Part shown: positions 30,119 to 38,817 of the stretch, one piece after another
Layout of the letters: every line of letters starts with the position of its first letter
How positions within the stretch are numbered: position 1 is the first letter of the stretch
From: an uncultured Bacillota bacterium
Lineage (GTDB): Bacteria; Bacillota_I; Bacilli_A; RF39; UBA660
Length of the DNA stretch: 43,571 bases
Assembly: GCA_946625165.1 (NCBI GenBank)
Contig: CAMOSR010000005.1
Span: 1 to 43,571 of the forward strand
Direction of reading: 5' to 3'
The notes under the pieces: generated by a model
Databases searched by the model: none
What the model saw: only the letters and a program-made list of their open reading frames with translations
Told to the model about the DNA's origin: nothing
Program-made: the position numbers and the translations under genes

Positions 30119-30263
30119 TTCTTATTCTCCTTTATAAGCCTTTTTTTGATCGGTATTTATAATTATATTATATTAGTATATTTCAATCAAGCTTTTTTTA
30201 TTAACAAAAATTTCACGACTTTTTATATTTTTGCTCAAAAATCCCACAGTTTTTCAAAGCAAA

Positions 30264-30281
30264 AAGATGCACGTGCATCTT
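30264..30281 (-). terminator. Rho-independent terminator after spoVIF
   Basis: Perfect palindrome AAGATGCACGTGCATCTT followed by TTT on minus strand. Confidence 0.65.
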
Positions 30282-30522
30282 ATATCATTTTGTCAATGTC
30301 CTTAGGAACTTTATCATTGATAACTGCTTCAATAATCTTGTCTTGTTTTTCCTTGGTTACTTTTCTTCCTGTCATTCGGCTCAATTCATCAATGACTTCT
30401 CTTAAAGTTCCTTCATTTTTCATATCATTTTCTTGTAATTTTTTGGCTAAATTAAGGATTGTTTGTTTATTTACATTTGTCTTTTTTTCAACTCTATTAA
30501 AAAAACTATCTGAAAATTTCAA
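30280..30522 (-). CDS. spoVIF: Stage VI sporulation protein F (YjcC-like), TTG start
   Basis: 80 aa: FFNRVEKKTNVNKQTILNLAKKLQENDMKNEGTLREVIDELSRMTGRKVTKEKQDKIIEAVINDKVP; SD GGAGG at 30531-30535 (minus). Confidence 0.85.
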   Translation of the reverse strand: MKFSDSFFNRVEKKTNVNKQTILNLAKKLQENDMKNEGTLREVIDELSRMTGRKVTKEKQDKIIEAVINDKVPKDIDKMI

Positions 30523-30527
30523 TTTTA

Positions 30528-30559
30528 AAACCTCCTAAATTAATATATGTAGGAGGTTT
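30528..30559 (-). promoter_or_regulatory. 10-bp perfect hairpin between der and spoVIF that includes the spoVIF SD (terminator and/or SD-sequestering element)
   Basis: Minus strand AAACCTCCTA-CATATATTAATT-TAGGAGGTTT; the 3' arm carries the SD GGAGG of spoVIF. Confidence 0.6.
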
Positions 30560-30569
30560 AGTTTTGTAC

Positions 30570-31883
30570 TTATTCTTCACCTTTATTTTTAAAATTTAAG
30601 ACTATTGGCGTACCTTCGAAGTCAAAGTTTTCTCTTATTTTGTTTTCTAAATATCTTTTATATGAAAAGTGAATAAGGCCTTTACTATTAACTGAAATAT
30701 TAAAGGTTGGAGGGCATGTGCTGACCTGATTTGAGAAGTATATTTTTAATCTTTTATTTTTATATGTTGGTGGCAGATTAAGTGAGTATGCATCTGTGAT
30801 AACATTATTAAGGGCACTTGTTTTTACTTCTCTATGGGCATTTTCATTTACCTTAATTATTTGAGGCATGAGGGTATGAATTCTCTTTTTAGTTAGGGCT
30901 GATAGGAAGACAATTGGTGCATATGGCATAAATTGAAACTGATTTCTTATATCTTTGGTAAAGTCTTTCATGGCTTTGTCTTTATCTTCTATTAAATCCC
31001 ATTTATTAACGGCTATTATGACAGCTTTTCCGGCTTCTATAGCGTATCCAGCTATGTGTTTGTCATGTTCGATGATTCCTTCTTCGGCGTTTATTACAAT
31101 AACGCATACATCTGAACGGTCGATGGCTTTTAATGATCTAAGGAGGCTATATTTTTCGACATTTTCATATATTTTTCCGCGTTTACGCATGCCAGCAGTA
31201 TCAATAACGATGAAATCTTGATTATGATAAGTAAATGGGGTGTCGACAGCATCTCTTGTTGTCCCAGCAACTTCACTTACTATTACTCTTTCTTCATTTA
31301 ATAAGGCGTTTACTAAACTGCTTTTCCCAACGTTTGGTCTTCCAATTATTGAAAATTTTATTGTTTCTTCGTCATAGTCGTCTTCTATTTTATTAAAGTC
31401 TTTAGTTATTATTTCTAGCAAATCATAAATTCCGGTGTTTTGCTCGGCACTTATATTAACGTAATTTTCAAACCCTAAACTATAAAAATCATATTCGTGT
31501 TGTTTAAATATTTTGGAATCGGCTTTGTTGATAACAACTATTACTTTTTTCCCACTTTTCATTAATATATCTCTAACGGTATAGTCACTGGTGGTTAGGC
31601 CTTCTTTTCCATCAACTATAAATAAGACAATGTCTGATTCATCGATTGCTAGTTCGGCCTGTCCTTTTATTTCTGCGTTAAATCCGCCTTCAGATATTTC
31701 AATACCGCCTGTATCTATAAGGAAAAAAGAATAATCTTGAAATTTTACTGTTCCATATATTCTATCTCTAGTTACTCCTGGGGTATCTTCGATAATGGCC
31801 TGTCTACTTTGAGTTAAACGATTAAATAATGTCGATTTACCGACGTTTGGTCTTCCAACTAGTGCGATTACTGGTTTTTTCAT
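30570..31883 (-). CDS. der: Ribosome biogenesis GTPase Der (EngA)
   Basis: Two G domains: ALVGRPNVGKSTLFNRL and SIIGRPNVGKSSLVNALL; VINKAD, VNKWDL; C-terminal KH-like domain. Confidence 0.97.
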   Translation of the reverse strand: MKKPVIALVGRPNVGKSTLFNRLTQSRQAIIEDTPGVTRDRIYGTVKFQDYSFFLIDTGGIEISEGGFNAEIKGQAELAIDESDIVLFIVDGKEGLTTSDYTVRDILMKSGKKVIVVINKADSKIFKQHEYDFYSLGFENYVNISAEQNTGIYDLLEIITKDFNKIEDDYDEETIKFSIIGRPNVGKSSLVNALLNEERVIVSEVAGTTRDAVDTPFTYHNQDFIVIDTAGMRKRGKIYENVEKYSLLRSLKAIDRSDVCVIVINAEEGIIEHDKHIAGYAIEAGKAVIIAVNKWDLIEDKDKAMKDFTKDIRNQFQFMPYAPIVFLSALTKKRIHTLMPQIIKVNENAHREVKTSALNNVITDAYSLNLPPTYKNKRLKIYFSNQVSTCPPTFNISVNSKGLIHFSYKRYLENKIRENFDFEGTPIVLNFKNKGEE

Positions 31884-32356
31884 ACTATCACCTCCGGCTT
31901 TATTATTTTACTTCTATTTTTTATAGTATTTGCTTCTTTTCCATATATGATTTGGGCATTTTCTAATATTATACCCATCTCAATATCTGAAATACTTTCG
32001 GCTTCTAAATAGATGTTGTCTTCATATTTTCTCAATATAAATTTATCTGTTTTTTTTATGCTGAATATATCTTCTATTTTATATAAAAAAGAGTCTTCAA
32101 TTATTTCAATGTTCATTTCTAAACTTTCATTAAAATAATCCATGTATTCTAACTCTTCTTTTTTGATGTCTATTATTATTCCGTAATTTTTATCTATGTA
32201 TATTTTAGTTTCGTAGTAACCATATAATTCTATATTATATTTTTGATTTATCTTATAAATAAGTTTTTCAGCTTTTTCTCTATCTTTTAGGTCAATGTTT
32301 TTTATATATTGTTTATTAAGATAAATGGTTATATTTTCACCTTTAGTAAGTTTCAT
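31880..32356 (-). CDS. Hypothetical protein translationally coupled to der
   Basis: 158 aa; ATGA overlap with der start (31880-31883); no family recognised. Confidence 0.6.
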   Translation of the reverse strand: MKLTKGENITIYLNKQYIKNIDLKDREKAEKLIYKINQKYNIELYGYYETKIYIDKNYGIIIDIKKEELEYMDYFNESLEMNIEIIEDSFLYKIEDIFSIKKTDKFILRKYEDNIYLEAESISDIEMGIILENAQIIYGKEANTIKNRSKIIKPEVIV

Positions 32357-32405
32357 CTTATCACCTAAAAATAGTTTATGAAATTTTTAGGTTTATGAGA
32401 TATAA

Positions 32406-32987
32406 TTACATTGTTCTTTCAATTTTTTTATAAACTTCTTCTTTACCATCTTTATTCATGCTTGAAAATGTTATAAATTCGTCACCGACGACTAAATCTA
32501 AATCATTTAAAATCATGTTCCGTTGTTTTTGACTGACAGTTATTCCTACTTTATCTGATTTTGTTGCGACAATGACTGTCGGAATCTTATAATACTTTAA
32601 AAAGTTATACATGATGATGTCATCGTTAGTAGGTCTATGTCTAAAATCTATTAGTAAAAAAACGCATTTTAAATTTTTTCTATTAATGATGTAGTCTTCA
32701 ATCATTAGACCAAATTTTTTTCTTTTGGTTTTGCTAACCTGGGCATAACCATATCCTGGTGCATCTACTAGATAAAATTCATCATTTACATTATAAAAAT
32801 TTATCGTTTGCGTTTTACCTGGTCGGCTTGAAGTTCTGGCTAAATTTTTCCTATTTATAATTGTATTTATAAAACTGCTTTTTCCGACATTAGATCTTCC
32901 AATTAATAAGTATTCTGCTTTGTTATCAGTTGGATACTGACTTCTTCTAATGGCAGAAATAGTTAAATCTACTGATTTTATTTTCAT
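32406..32987 (-). CDS. ysxC: Ribosome biogenesis GTPase YsxC/EngB
   Basis: AEYLLIGRSNVGKSSFINTIINRKNLARTSSRPGKTQTINFY, LVDAPGYGYAQV, VATKSDKV. SD AGGTGG precedes ATG at 32987. Confidence 0.95.
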   Translation of the reverse strand: MKIKSVDLTISAIRRSQYPTDNKAEYLLIGRSNVGKSSFINTIINRKNLARTSSRPGKTQTINFYNVNDEFYLVDAPGYGYAQVSKTKRKKFGLMIEDYIINRKNLKCVFLLIDFRHRPTNDDIIMYNFLKYYKIPTVIVATKSDKVGITVSQKQRNMILNDLDLVVGDEFITFSSMNKDGKEEVYKKIERTM

Positions 32988-33051
32988 TTTAAACCACCTA
33001 ACTATGCGCCCCAATTATAGCAAATTTAACGTATAAAGTCAAAAATGGTTT

Positions 33052-33972
33052 TTATTTTTTTAGATGTTTTTGAAACTTTTGAACTGCGTGTTTTACTGTT
33101 TCTTTTTTCCCTAGTGTTGAACTACTGCTAATGGCAAGTCTAATGGAATTTATTAGGTTTGTTTTTCTAAAGTATTTTTCTATAGCTTTTTTTACTCTTT
33201 CTATATCTTGCTTAGTTAAATCATTTGAACTGTCTATTTTTAATTCATCATATAGGTGGTTTGCAAGACTTACTGGAAGTGTGTCAATTAATTCTATTGG
33301 ATGAGGGTTTGTAATAAGTCCATTATTAACAGTTATTATTGAACTTTCGGCGTAGCTTTCATCAAATTTATTCATTGCGCCATTTACAATATCATCTGAT
33401 TTTGTCCTTTTTTCGCCTGGAAGTATAGTTCTGAAGTCATACATATATGTAAGTTTTGATATTGTCTTATATAATTGTTCTTTAGACATTTCGTCATCTG
33501 TGTTATATAGTAAGGCGGTTATTAGGGCGTTTTGTCTATTTCTTAAAATAAGTCTTTCTAATTTTTCAGGAATGTCACCATATAAAATTGGTTTTGTAAG
33601 TCTGCCAGCCATGCCAAAATATGCCCAGGTTTTTAAATCGTATTCTAAGGCTGAATTTGATATAATCATCATTTTATAATGGATGTTATTATGGTAAAAT
33701 TTTAAGCATCCTAAGTTTTTATAGTATTTATATTTGTCCTTTTTATCTTGAAGCACTCTTTTATCAAAATCAGGTGAAAAATGTTCTGGATTCATGTCAT
33801 AGTCATCAATTAAAAACTGTCTAAAATTATCGACAACTAAAATTATATCTTTATCAGGAATTTCGTCTTTGCCGTAGCCAATTTGTTTAAATATACCTGA
33901 CCCATAGCCAATTGCGGCGATGCTTTCTGGCATGCTTGCTTTTACTTCATTAATTAGTTCTAAATTATTCAT
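33052..33972 (-). CDS. Tam41/Mmp37-like protein (putative mitochondrial-type CDP-diacylglycerol synthase)
   Basis: IAAIGYGSGIFKQIGY, PDKDIILVVDNFRQFLIDDYDMNPEHFS, LKFYHNNIHYKMMIISNSALEYDLKTWAYFGMAGRLTKPILYG, LSYMY-like and LPGEKRTKSDDIV follow the Tam41 nucleotidyltransferase order (YGSG..QxGY; D.I; NP.H; YLAGRLxKP). Confidence 0.75.
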   Translation of the reverse strand: MNNLELINEVKASMPESIAAIGYGSGIFKQIGYGKDEIPDKDIILVVDNFRQFLIDDYDMNPEHFSPDFDKRVLQDKKDKYKYYKNLGCLKFYHNNIHYKMMIISNSALEYDLKTWAYFGMAGRLTKPILYGDIPEKLERLILRNRQNALITALLYNTDDEMSKEQLYKTISKLTYMYDFRTILPGEKRTKSDDIVNGAMNKFDESYAESSIITVNNGLITNPHPIELIDTLPVSLANHLYDELKIDSSNDLTKQDIERVKKAIEKYFRKTNLINSIRLAISSSSTLGKKETVKHAVQKFQKHLKK

Positions 33973-34091
33973 AATATTCCTCCAATATTTATATATTTTA
34001 TCATATTTATTTATAATATGGCGCGTTTTTTTATTATTACAGTTAAAAAATAGATTATTTTTGACTCTAATATAAAATTTTGCAAAAAATA

Positions 34092-34120
34092 TTGACTTTT
34101 GCTTATTTATACGGTATACT
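34092..34120 (+). promoter_or_regulatory. Sigma-A type promoter for tRNA-Ala
   Basis: TTGACT (34092-34097), 17-bp spacer, TATACT (34115-34120), 12 nt before tRNA start. Confidence 0.75.
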
Positions 34121-34132
34121 TAATGTTGTCTT

Positions 34133-34209
34133 GGGGAATTAGCTCAGTTGGCTAGAGCACCTGCTTTGCACGCAGGGGGTCAAGGGTTCGAGTCCCTTAT
34201 TCTCCACCA
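34133..34209 (+). tRNA. tRNA-Ala (anticodon TGC), CCA encoded
   Basis: GGGGAATTAGCTCAGTTGGCTAGAGCACCTGCTTTGCACGCAGGGGGTCAAGGGTTCGAGTCCCTTATTCTCCACCA; cloverleaf arms and GTTCGAGTC T-loop present. Confidence 0.97.
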
Positions 34210-34223
34210 AAATAGTATTTTGG

Positions 34224-34245
34224 CCCTTATTTTATAAGGGTTTTT
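34224..34245 (+). terminator. Rho-independent terminator of tRNA-Ala
   Basis: CCCTTAT-TTT-ATAAGGG followed by TTTTT. Confidence 0.75.
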
Positions 34246-34328
34246 ATTTTGCTTACTTTTTGTTATTTATAATTAAGATAAGCTATTATTGTATAATGAA
34301 TATAGTAAAGTGTCTCATTGTTCATATG

Positions 34329-35855
34329 TTATATTTTTTTCATATGTTTTGGTTTAGAGGAGCTATTATCAGCTTCACGACTTATATGATATATGTGCAT
34401 GAAATCTGGTTGCTCTTCAAATGTATATTTATAATCATTATCTACTGTAAATTCAATTTGCGTATTTTTAATAATGTATCTGTTCGGGCTTATAACGCTA
34501 TATACAACATCTTTTATATATTGACTATATGGTTTTGATAGCATATTGATTATCTTATTTTTTGAATCTTCTGGCCTTTGTCTATTTGAAAGCAGATATA
34601 AATTTTCTTTATGAATAAATGTTATAACATCGTCTTCGCTAGTTTGTAAGATAGTTTGTTTTGGCTTTTCAGCTTCTGGTTCATAATTTTGAAAGTGTAC
34701 TAAATCATCGGCATTAAAGCTTATATTGTTTCCATCAATTTCATATTCTGGAAGTTTTTCTTTAAGTTCTCTTTGCAAATTAATTAGAAAGTCTTTGTCT
34801 AAACTTATAATAAGATTTGTTACATAAGTAAATATTTGATCATGTGCATCAGGTCCAAGGTCTTCACCAGGCGTATTAATTGTTTCTCCTTTATATCCTA
34901 TTATTCTTTCTAAACAGCTAATTTCACCATCAATTTTTAAATTATTTTTTATGCAATAATCTACTGTTTTATCATAGATATATTTTTTTACAGATATTTT
35001 TCTGTCATTAACTATAACATTGGTTTCTTTTAACCATTCATCAAATGTTTGATTAAATATTTCACTTATTGCATTTAGTCTATTAGTAGTATATGATGAA
35101 CCGGCTTGGTGTTCTTTTGGCTCTCTTCCGTATCCTATTTTTTCTTTTATTTTTCCTACTATAATAGCTGGTTTTTTAGCATTTTTCAAGATGTCTTTGT
35201 GTTCTTTAAATATCCCTTCTACTATTTTTTTGTGTTTAATGATGTATTTATCTGATGAATATATTACAATGTTGTCCTTTCTATAACCGTCTTTATCAAA
35301 TTTAAATCTAAAAGGGATGTTCTCATCTTCACATTTTTCAATGAATAATGTGCAAAATGTATATATGTCATCTTTATCTAAGTTTAAGTATAATCTATGT
35401 TTCACGTCATCTATTTTTTTCTTAGCAAACGAAAAATTATCAGAAAATATATGGCTCCACGTGCTTTCTTCATGTATGAAATTAAAATTTTTAGCAATTC
35501 CTTCTTTTTGCTTAGCAAAAAAATTTAATATTTCGTCTTTGGTTGTTAAATCTTTATATGTTCCTAAGGCTAAAAGTTCTTTTAAAGATTCGTTGGTTTC
35601 TAAATGTTCAAAATCTGTTGGTTTAATAATTAATTTTGAAAATTGTTTTTTCCAAAGTTTAAATAGAAAAGAGTAAAAATAATTTTCTTTATTCTTGCTG
35701 GTAGGTTTAACAGGTGAATAATCATCTATAATCCTACTGTATAATGCATCCGGTTTTTTCCCTGCTAAAATATACGTTAAAAATAATTCTTTTATGTTAT
35801 CTACGTTAGCTAAAGGATTTTCAACCTCATAATATAGATTTTCTAATTTTTCCAT
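34329..35855 (-). CDS. HopA1-like family protein with additional N- and C-terminal regions
   Basis: 508 aa; central KHRLYLNLDKDDIYTFCTLFIEKCEDENIPFRFKFDKDGYRKDNIVIYSSDKYIIKHKKIVEGIF...KIKEKIGYGREPKEHQAGSSYTTNRLNAISEIF follows the HopA1 family pattern (R.YLN; PF.FK; R.D..V.Y; G.G.EP...SY...R). Confidence 0.55.
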   Translation of the reverse strand: MEKLENLYYEVENPLANVDNIKELFLTYILAGKKPDALYSRIIDDYSPVKPTSKNKENYFYSFLFKLWKKQFSKLIIKPTDFEHLETNESLKELLALGTYKDLTTKDEILNFFAKQKEGIAKNFNFIHEESTWSHIFSDNFSFAKKKIDDVKHRLYLNLDKDDIYTFCTLFIEKCEDENIPFRFKFDKDGYRKDNIVIYSSDKYIIKHKKIVEGIFKEHKDILKNAKKPAIIVGKIKEKIGYGREPKEHQAGSSYTTNRLNAISEIFNQTFDEWLKETNVIVNDRKISVKKYIYDKTVDYCIKNNLKIDGEISCLERIIGYKGETINTPGEDLGPDAHDQIFTYVTNLIISLDKDFLINLQRELKEKLPEYEIDGNNISFNADDLVHFQNYEPEAEKPKQTILQTSEDDVITFIHKENLYLLSNRQRPEDSKNKIINMLSKPYSQYIKDVVYSVISPNRYIIKNTQIEFTVDNDYKYTFEEQPDFMHIYHISREADNSSSKPKHMKKI

Positions 35856-36886
35856 AATTGTTCTCCTTTATTTAATGTTTTTAATTTATTCTTTTCTATT
35901 AGGCATGAGTTTATAAATTTGGGAATTGCTTTTTCCACAAATTCTTCATATGTTTTAAATTTGGATAGATTTTCTTTTGTGAATTTTACAAGTTCTGGTA
36001 AGTAAGTAAATCCATATTGTATAATCCAGTCTTCTTCTATAGGATCTATATTTTCAAAATATTTACTTGCTAAAATATAAGCATTTGCCCTCACTAAGTA
36101 TTCATACATTACTGCTTCTTTTAGCCTGCTATATCCTGGATGCAAATTGTTTTTTCTTGATAATTCATAAAAATCATCTAATATACTGCTTCCACTTAAA
36201 TATTTATCAACTAGTGGATTTACTATTGGATGAGAAAATTCATGAAATAAACATTCTACAATGTATTCATTATCATATAGGAATTCTTTTGCTTTTTCAT
36301 CATACCTAAAGCCTTTAAAATAATACAAGTTTCCACAATTATCACTAGGGCCAAAACCACCATTTATAAGCATACTGGGAATAAATATATAATTGTTTGT
36401 TTTTTTTGAATAATATTTTTCTATGTCAATCAAGTCTAAATCTTTAGGAAACACACATACTTCATCTACAAATTCTTCATATGTTTTTCTATGATTTTCG
36501 AAGAATTCATCCCATTTAATATCAGCAGCTAATGCCTTTATTTCTTTAGCAAATCCTTCAGCTGTTCCATATTCAATGTATCTTTTGGCAATATCTAATT
36601 TAGCTTTATCATTATCTATTTCATAAGAATCATTCATACCAATGGCAATATCAACATGTACAGATTCATCAGTAAAATTCATAATGTATTTTATTATTTC
36701 AGGATATTTATCTGGATTAATTAAATTAACTAGTTCTTGCATATATTCAGTGCTAGGTGTTTCAACGAAATCGATTTTTTCTTTTAGTTCTGGATGTTTT
36801 AATAAAAATGTGGCGTGAAAAGCACTTATTAATTCGTACTGTTTATTAATTTCTATATTCATACCATTATATTGTTTTATAAGCAT
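35843..36886 (-). CDS. DUF4932-like protein with HExxH zinc metallopeptidase motif
   Basis: 347 aa; VECLFHEFSHPIVNPLVDKYL (HEFSH), downstream helix RLKEAVMYEYLVRANAY; overlaps the next gene by 13 bp. Confidence 0.65.
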   Translation of the reverse strand: MLIKQYNGMNIEINKQYELISAFHATFLLKHPELKEKIDFVETPSTEYMQELVNLINPDKYPEIIKYIMNFTDESVHVDIAIGMNDSYEIDNDKAKLDIAKRYIEYGTAEGFAKEIKALAADIKWDEFFENHRKTYEEFVDEVCVFPKDLDLIDIEKYYSKKTNNYIFIPSMLINGGFGPSDNCGNLYYFKGFRYDEKAKEFLYDNEYIVECLFHEFSHPIVNPLVDKYLSGSSILDDFYELSRKNNLHPGYSRLKEAVMYEYLVRANAYILASKYFENIDPIEEDWIIQYGFTYLPELVKFTKENLSKFKTYEEFVEKAIPKFINSCLIEKNKLKTLNKGEQLWKN

Positions 36887-37186
36887 ATAAATTTCTCCTT
36901 TTTCGCTTATTATATAATATTTATTTATTTAATACAAATTGTATTTCAAGTTAATAATGCAGCAAAAGATGGCTAGCGCAAGTTTTTTTGATTTCTAATA
37001 TATCTCAAAGCATTCTCTATCAATTGATTAGCCTAGCGGATTGTATCTAAATTTTGTCATTTGTGAAAGCCTTGCAACTTTTAAGTTATTAACTTTTTTT
37101 GTTTTGCTTGACCTAATATGTGTTTTGGATGTTATAATCATAGTAAGACATAAATTAATTGTGTCAATTCAAAGGAGGAATATGAT

Positions 37187-38143
37187 GTGGCTTATGGTTA
37201 TATTACAAAACTAAATGAAAACGTTAAAAGAAAACATGTAAGATTTAATAACAGATATGGAATAGCAATCGGTGGAGATTTATATACTCCAAAAGATTTA
37301 GATGAAAATGTAAAATATCCTGCTATTATAGTTGGAGCACCTTATGGTGGCACGAAGGAACAAGGCCCTTGTGTTTATGCGAATGAACTAGTTCAAAGAG
37401 GTTTTATCGTATTAACTTTTGATCAAGTTTATATGGGTGAATCTGGTGGAGAACCAAGAAATGTATCAGATCCTAGTCTTTTTGCAGAAAGTTTTTCAGC
37501 GTGCGTAGATTACTTAGGAGTAAGGGTGCCTTTTGTCGATAGGGAAAAAATTGGTGTAATTGGTATATGTGGTTCTGGTGGTTTTTCTTTATCGGCAGCT
37601 TCAGTAGACACGAGAATTAAGGCAGTGGCGACTACATCGATGTATGATATTTCTAATGTTAGAGACATGATGGGTTTATCAAAAGAAGCTATCGATGACA
37701 TGAAAAAAGCTCTGTGTAAACAAAGGTGGGTAGATTTTGAAAATGGATATCCTGAATATATCCCATCATTTCCAGAGGTTCCTTACAAGGATGTAGAAGC
37801 ATTGCCTCAAACTGATTCTATTACAAATGAATGGAATAGGTTTTATGCTGTACCTAGAGGGCACCATCCAAATGCAAGAGGGGGATTTACTACAACATCC
37901 CAATTATCTATGATGCAGTTTAGTTGTTTAAATTATATTGATGAAATATCTCCGAGGCCAATATTGTTTATTGCTGGCGATAAAGCTCACTCTAAATCGT
38001 TTAGTGAGGTTGCTTACGAAAAAGCACTAGAGCCTAAAGAATTATATTTTGTTAAAGATGCGGAACACATTGATTTATATGATAACGTTGCCAAAATACC
38101 TTTTGATAAACTAGAATCTTTCTTCGTGAAAAATCTAAAATAA
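37187..38143 (+). CDS. Alpha/beta hydrolase (dienelactone hydrolase-like), GTG start
   Basis: YPAIIVGAPYGGTKEQGPCVYANELVQRGFIVLTFDQVYMGESGG, IGVIGICGSGGFSLSAASVDTRIKAVATTSMYD (GxCGSGG nucleophile elbow variant), PILFIAGDKAHS, DAEHIDLYD. SD AAAGGAGG upstream. Confidence 0.82.
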   Translation: MAYGYITKLNENVKRKHVRFNNRYGIAIGGDLYTPKDLDENVKYPAIIVGAPYGGTKEQGPCVYANELVQRGFIVLTFDQVYMGESGGEPRNVSDPSLFAESFSACVDYLGVRVPFVDREKIGVIGICGSGGFSLSAASVDTRIKAVATTSMYDISNVRDMMGLSKEAIDDMKKALCKQRWVDFENGYPEYIPSFPEVPYKDVEALPQTDSITNEWNRFYAVPRGHHPNARGGFTTTSQLSMMQFSCLNYIDEISPRPILFIAGDKAHSKSFSEVAYEKALEPKELYFVKDAEHIDLYDNVAKIPFDKLESFFVKNLK

Positions 38144-38628
38144 TGAAAAAATTATTAGGTATATTAATCATTTTATTTGTCGTTACTGGGTGTTTTAATA
38201 CCGGAAATACAAATAATAATTCTGGTAATAAAGAGCCTATGGAAAAAATAAGTATTGATAAGGAAAGCAGGTCCGAAGATAATATGGAATCTATTATAAG
38301 TATCAATGTAATAATTAATGGTAATAGATATGTGTTAAAACTGGAAGATAATGAGACAGCTCAAATTTTTGCAAATAAGTTTTCTCAAGAATTTAATATG
38401 AGTGAATTAAATGGTAATGAAAAATATGTTTATTTGGATGTTAATCTTCCTACAAATGCATCTAATCCAAAGCATATTGAAGCTGGTGATGTAATGTTAT
38501 ATGGAAGCAATTGCTTAGTGATATTCTACAAATCATTCGATACAAATTATAGCTATACTAAAATAGGTCATATTGATAACTTGCCTAATTTAGGTAATAG
38601 TAATATAACTGTTAACTTTGAAAAATAA
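38143..38628 (+). CDS. Lipoprotein with cyclophilin-like domain
   Basis: Lipobox VVTGC; INVIINGNRYVLKLEDNETAQIFANKF...AGDVMLYGSNCLVIFYKSFDTNYSYTKIGHI; start overlaps upstream stop (TAATG). Confidence 0.75.
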   Translation: MKKLLGILIILFVVTGCFNTGNTNNNSGNKEPMEKISIDKESRSEDNMESIISINVIINGNRYVLKLEDNETAQIFANKFSQEFNMSELNGNEKYVYLDVNLPTNASNPKHIEAGDVMLYGSNCLVIFYKSFDTNYSYTKIGHIDNLPNLGNSNITVNFEK

Positions 38629-38817
38629 GAAATATTAAAAAAATTTGAACTATTATTTTGAAAGTTTAAATTGATATGAATAGCAAGCTTACAATTATTA
38701 ATTATAGGCGCAGGGGTATTTTATTTATATATTTTTAAGTAATTTTCTTAATACGTATTTTAACTGACACCTTGATTATTTGTTTTGTTGAGTGTATATT
38801 TATTTTAGGTGATATTG

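Noticed and set aside
30119-30263. Lysine riboswitch or T-box upstream of dapA or other genes
   Set aside because: Leader too short and no recognisable riboswitch/T-box consensus (for example no AGGGUGGNACCGCG-type T-box core seen).
34133-34260. tRNA-Ala as an integration site for the 34.3-36.9 kb gene pair
   Set aside because: I looked for a second copy of the tRNA 3' end (TCGAGTCCCTTATTCTCCACCA) downstream and in the 36.9-37.2 kb gap and saw none; no integrase nearby.
37182-37214. Short ORF ATGATGTGGCTTATGG... overlapping the hydrolase start
   Set aside because: Ends after about 10 codons; most simply two out-of-frame ATGs next to the true GTG start at 37187.
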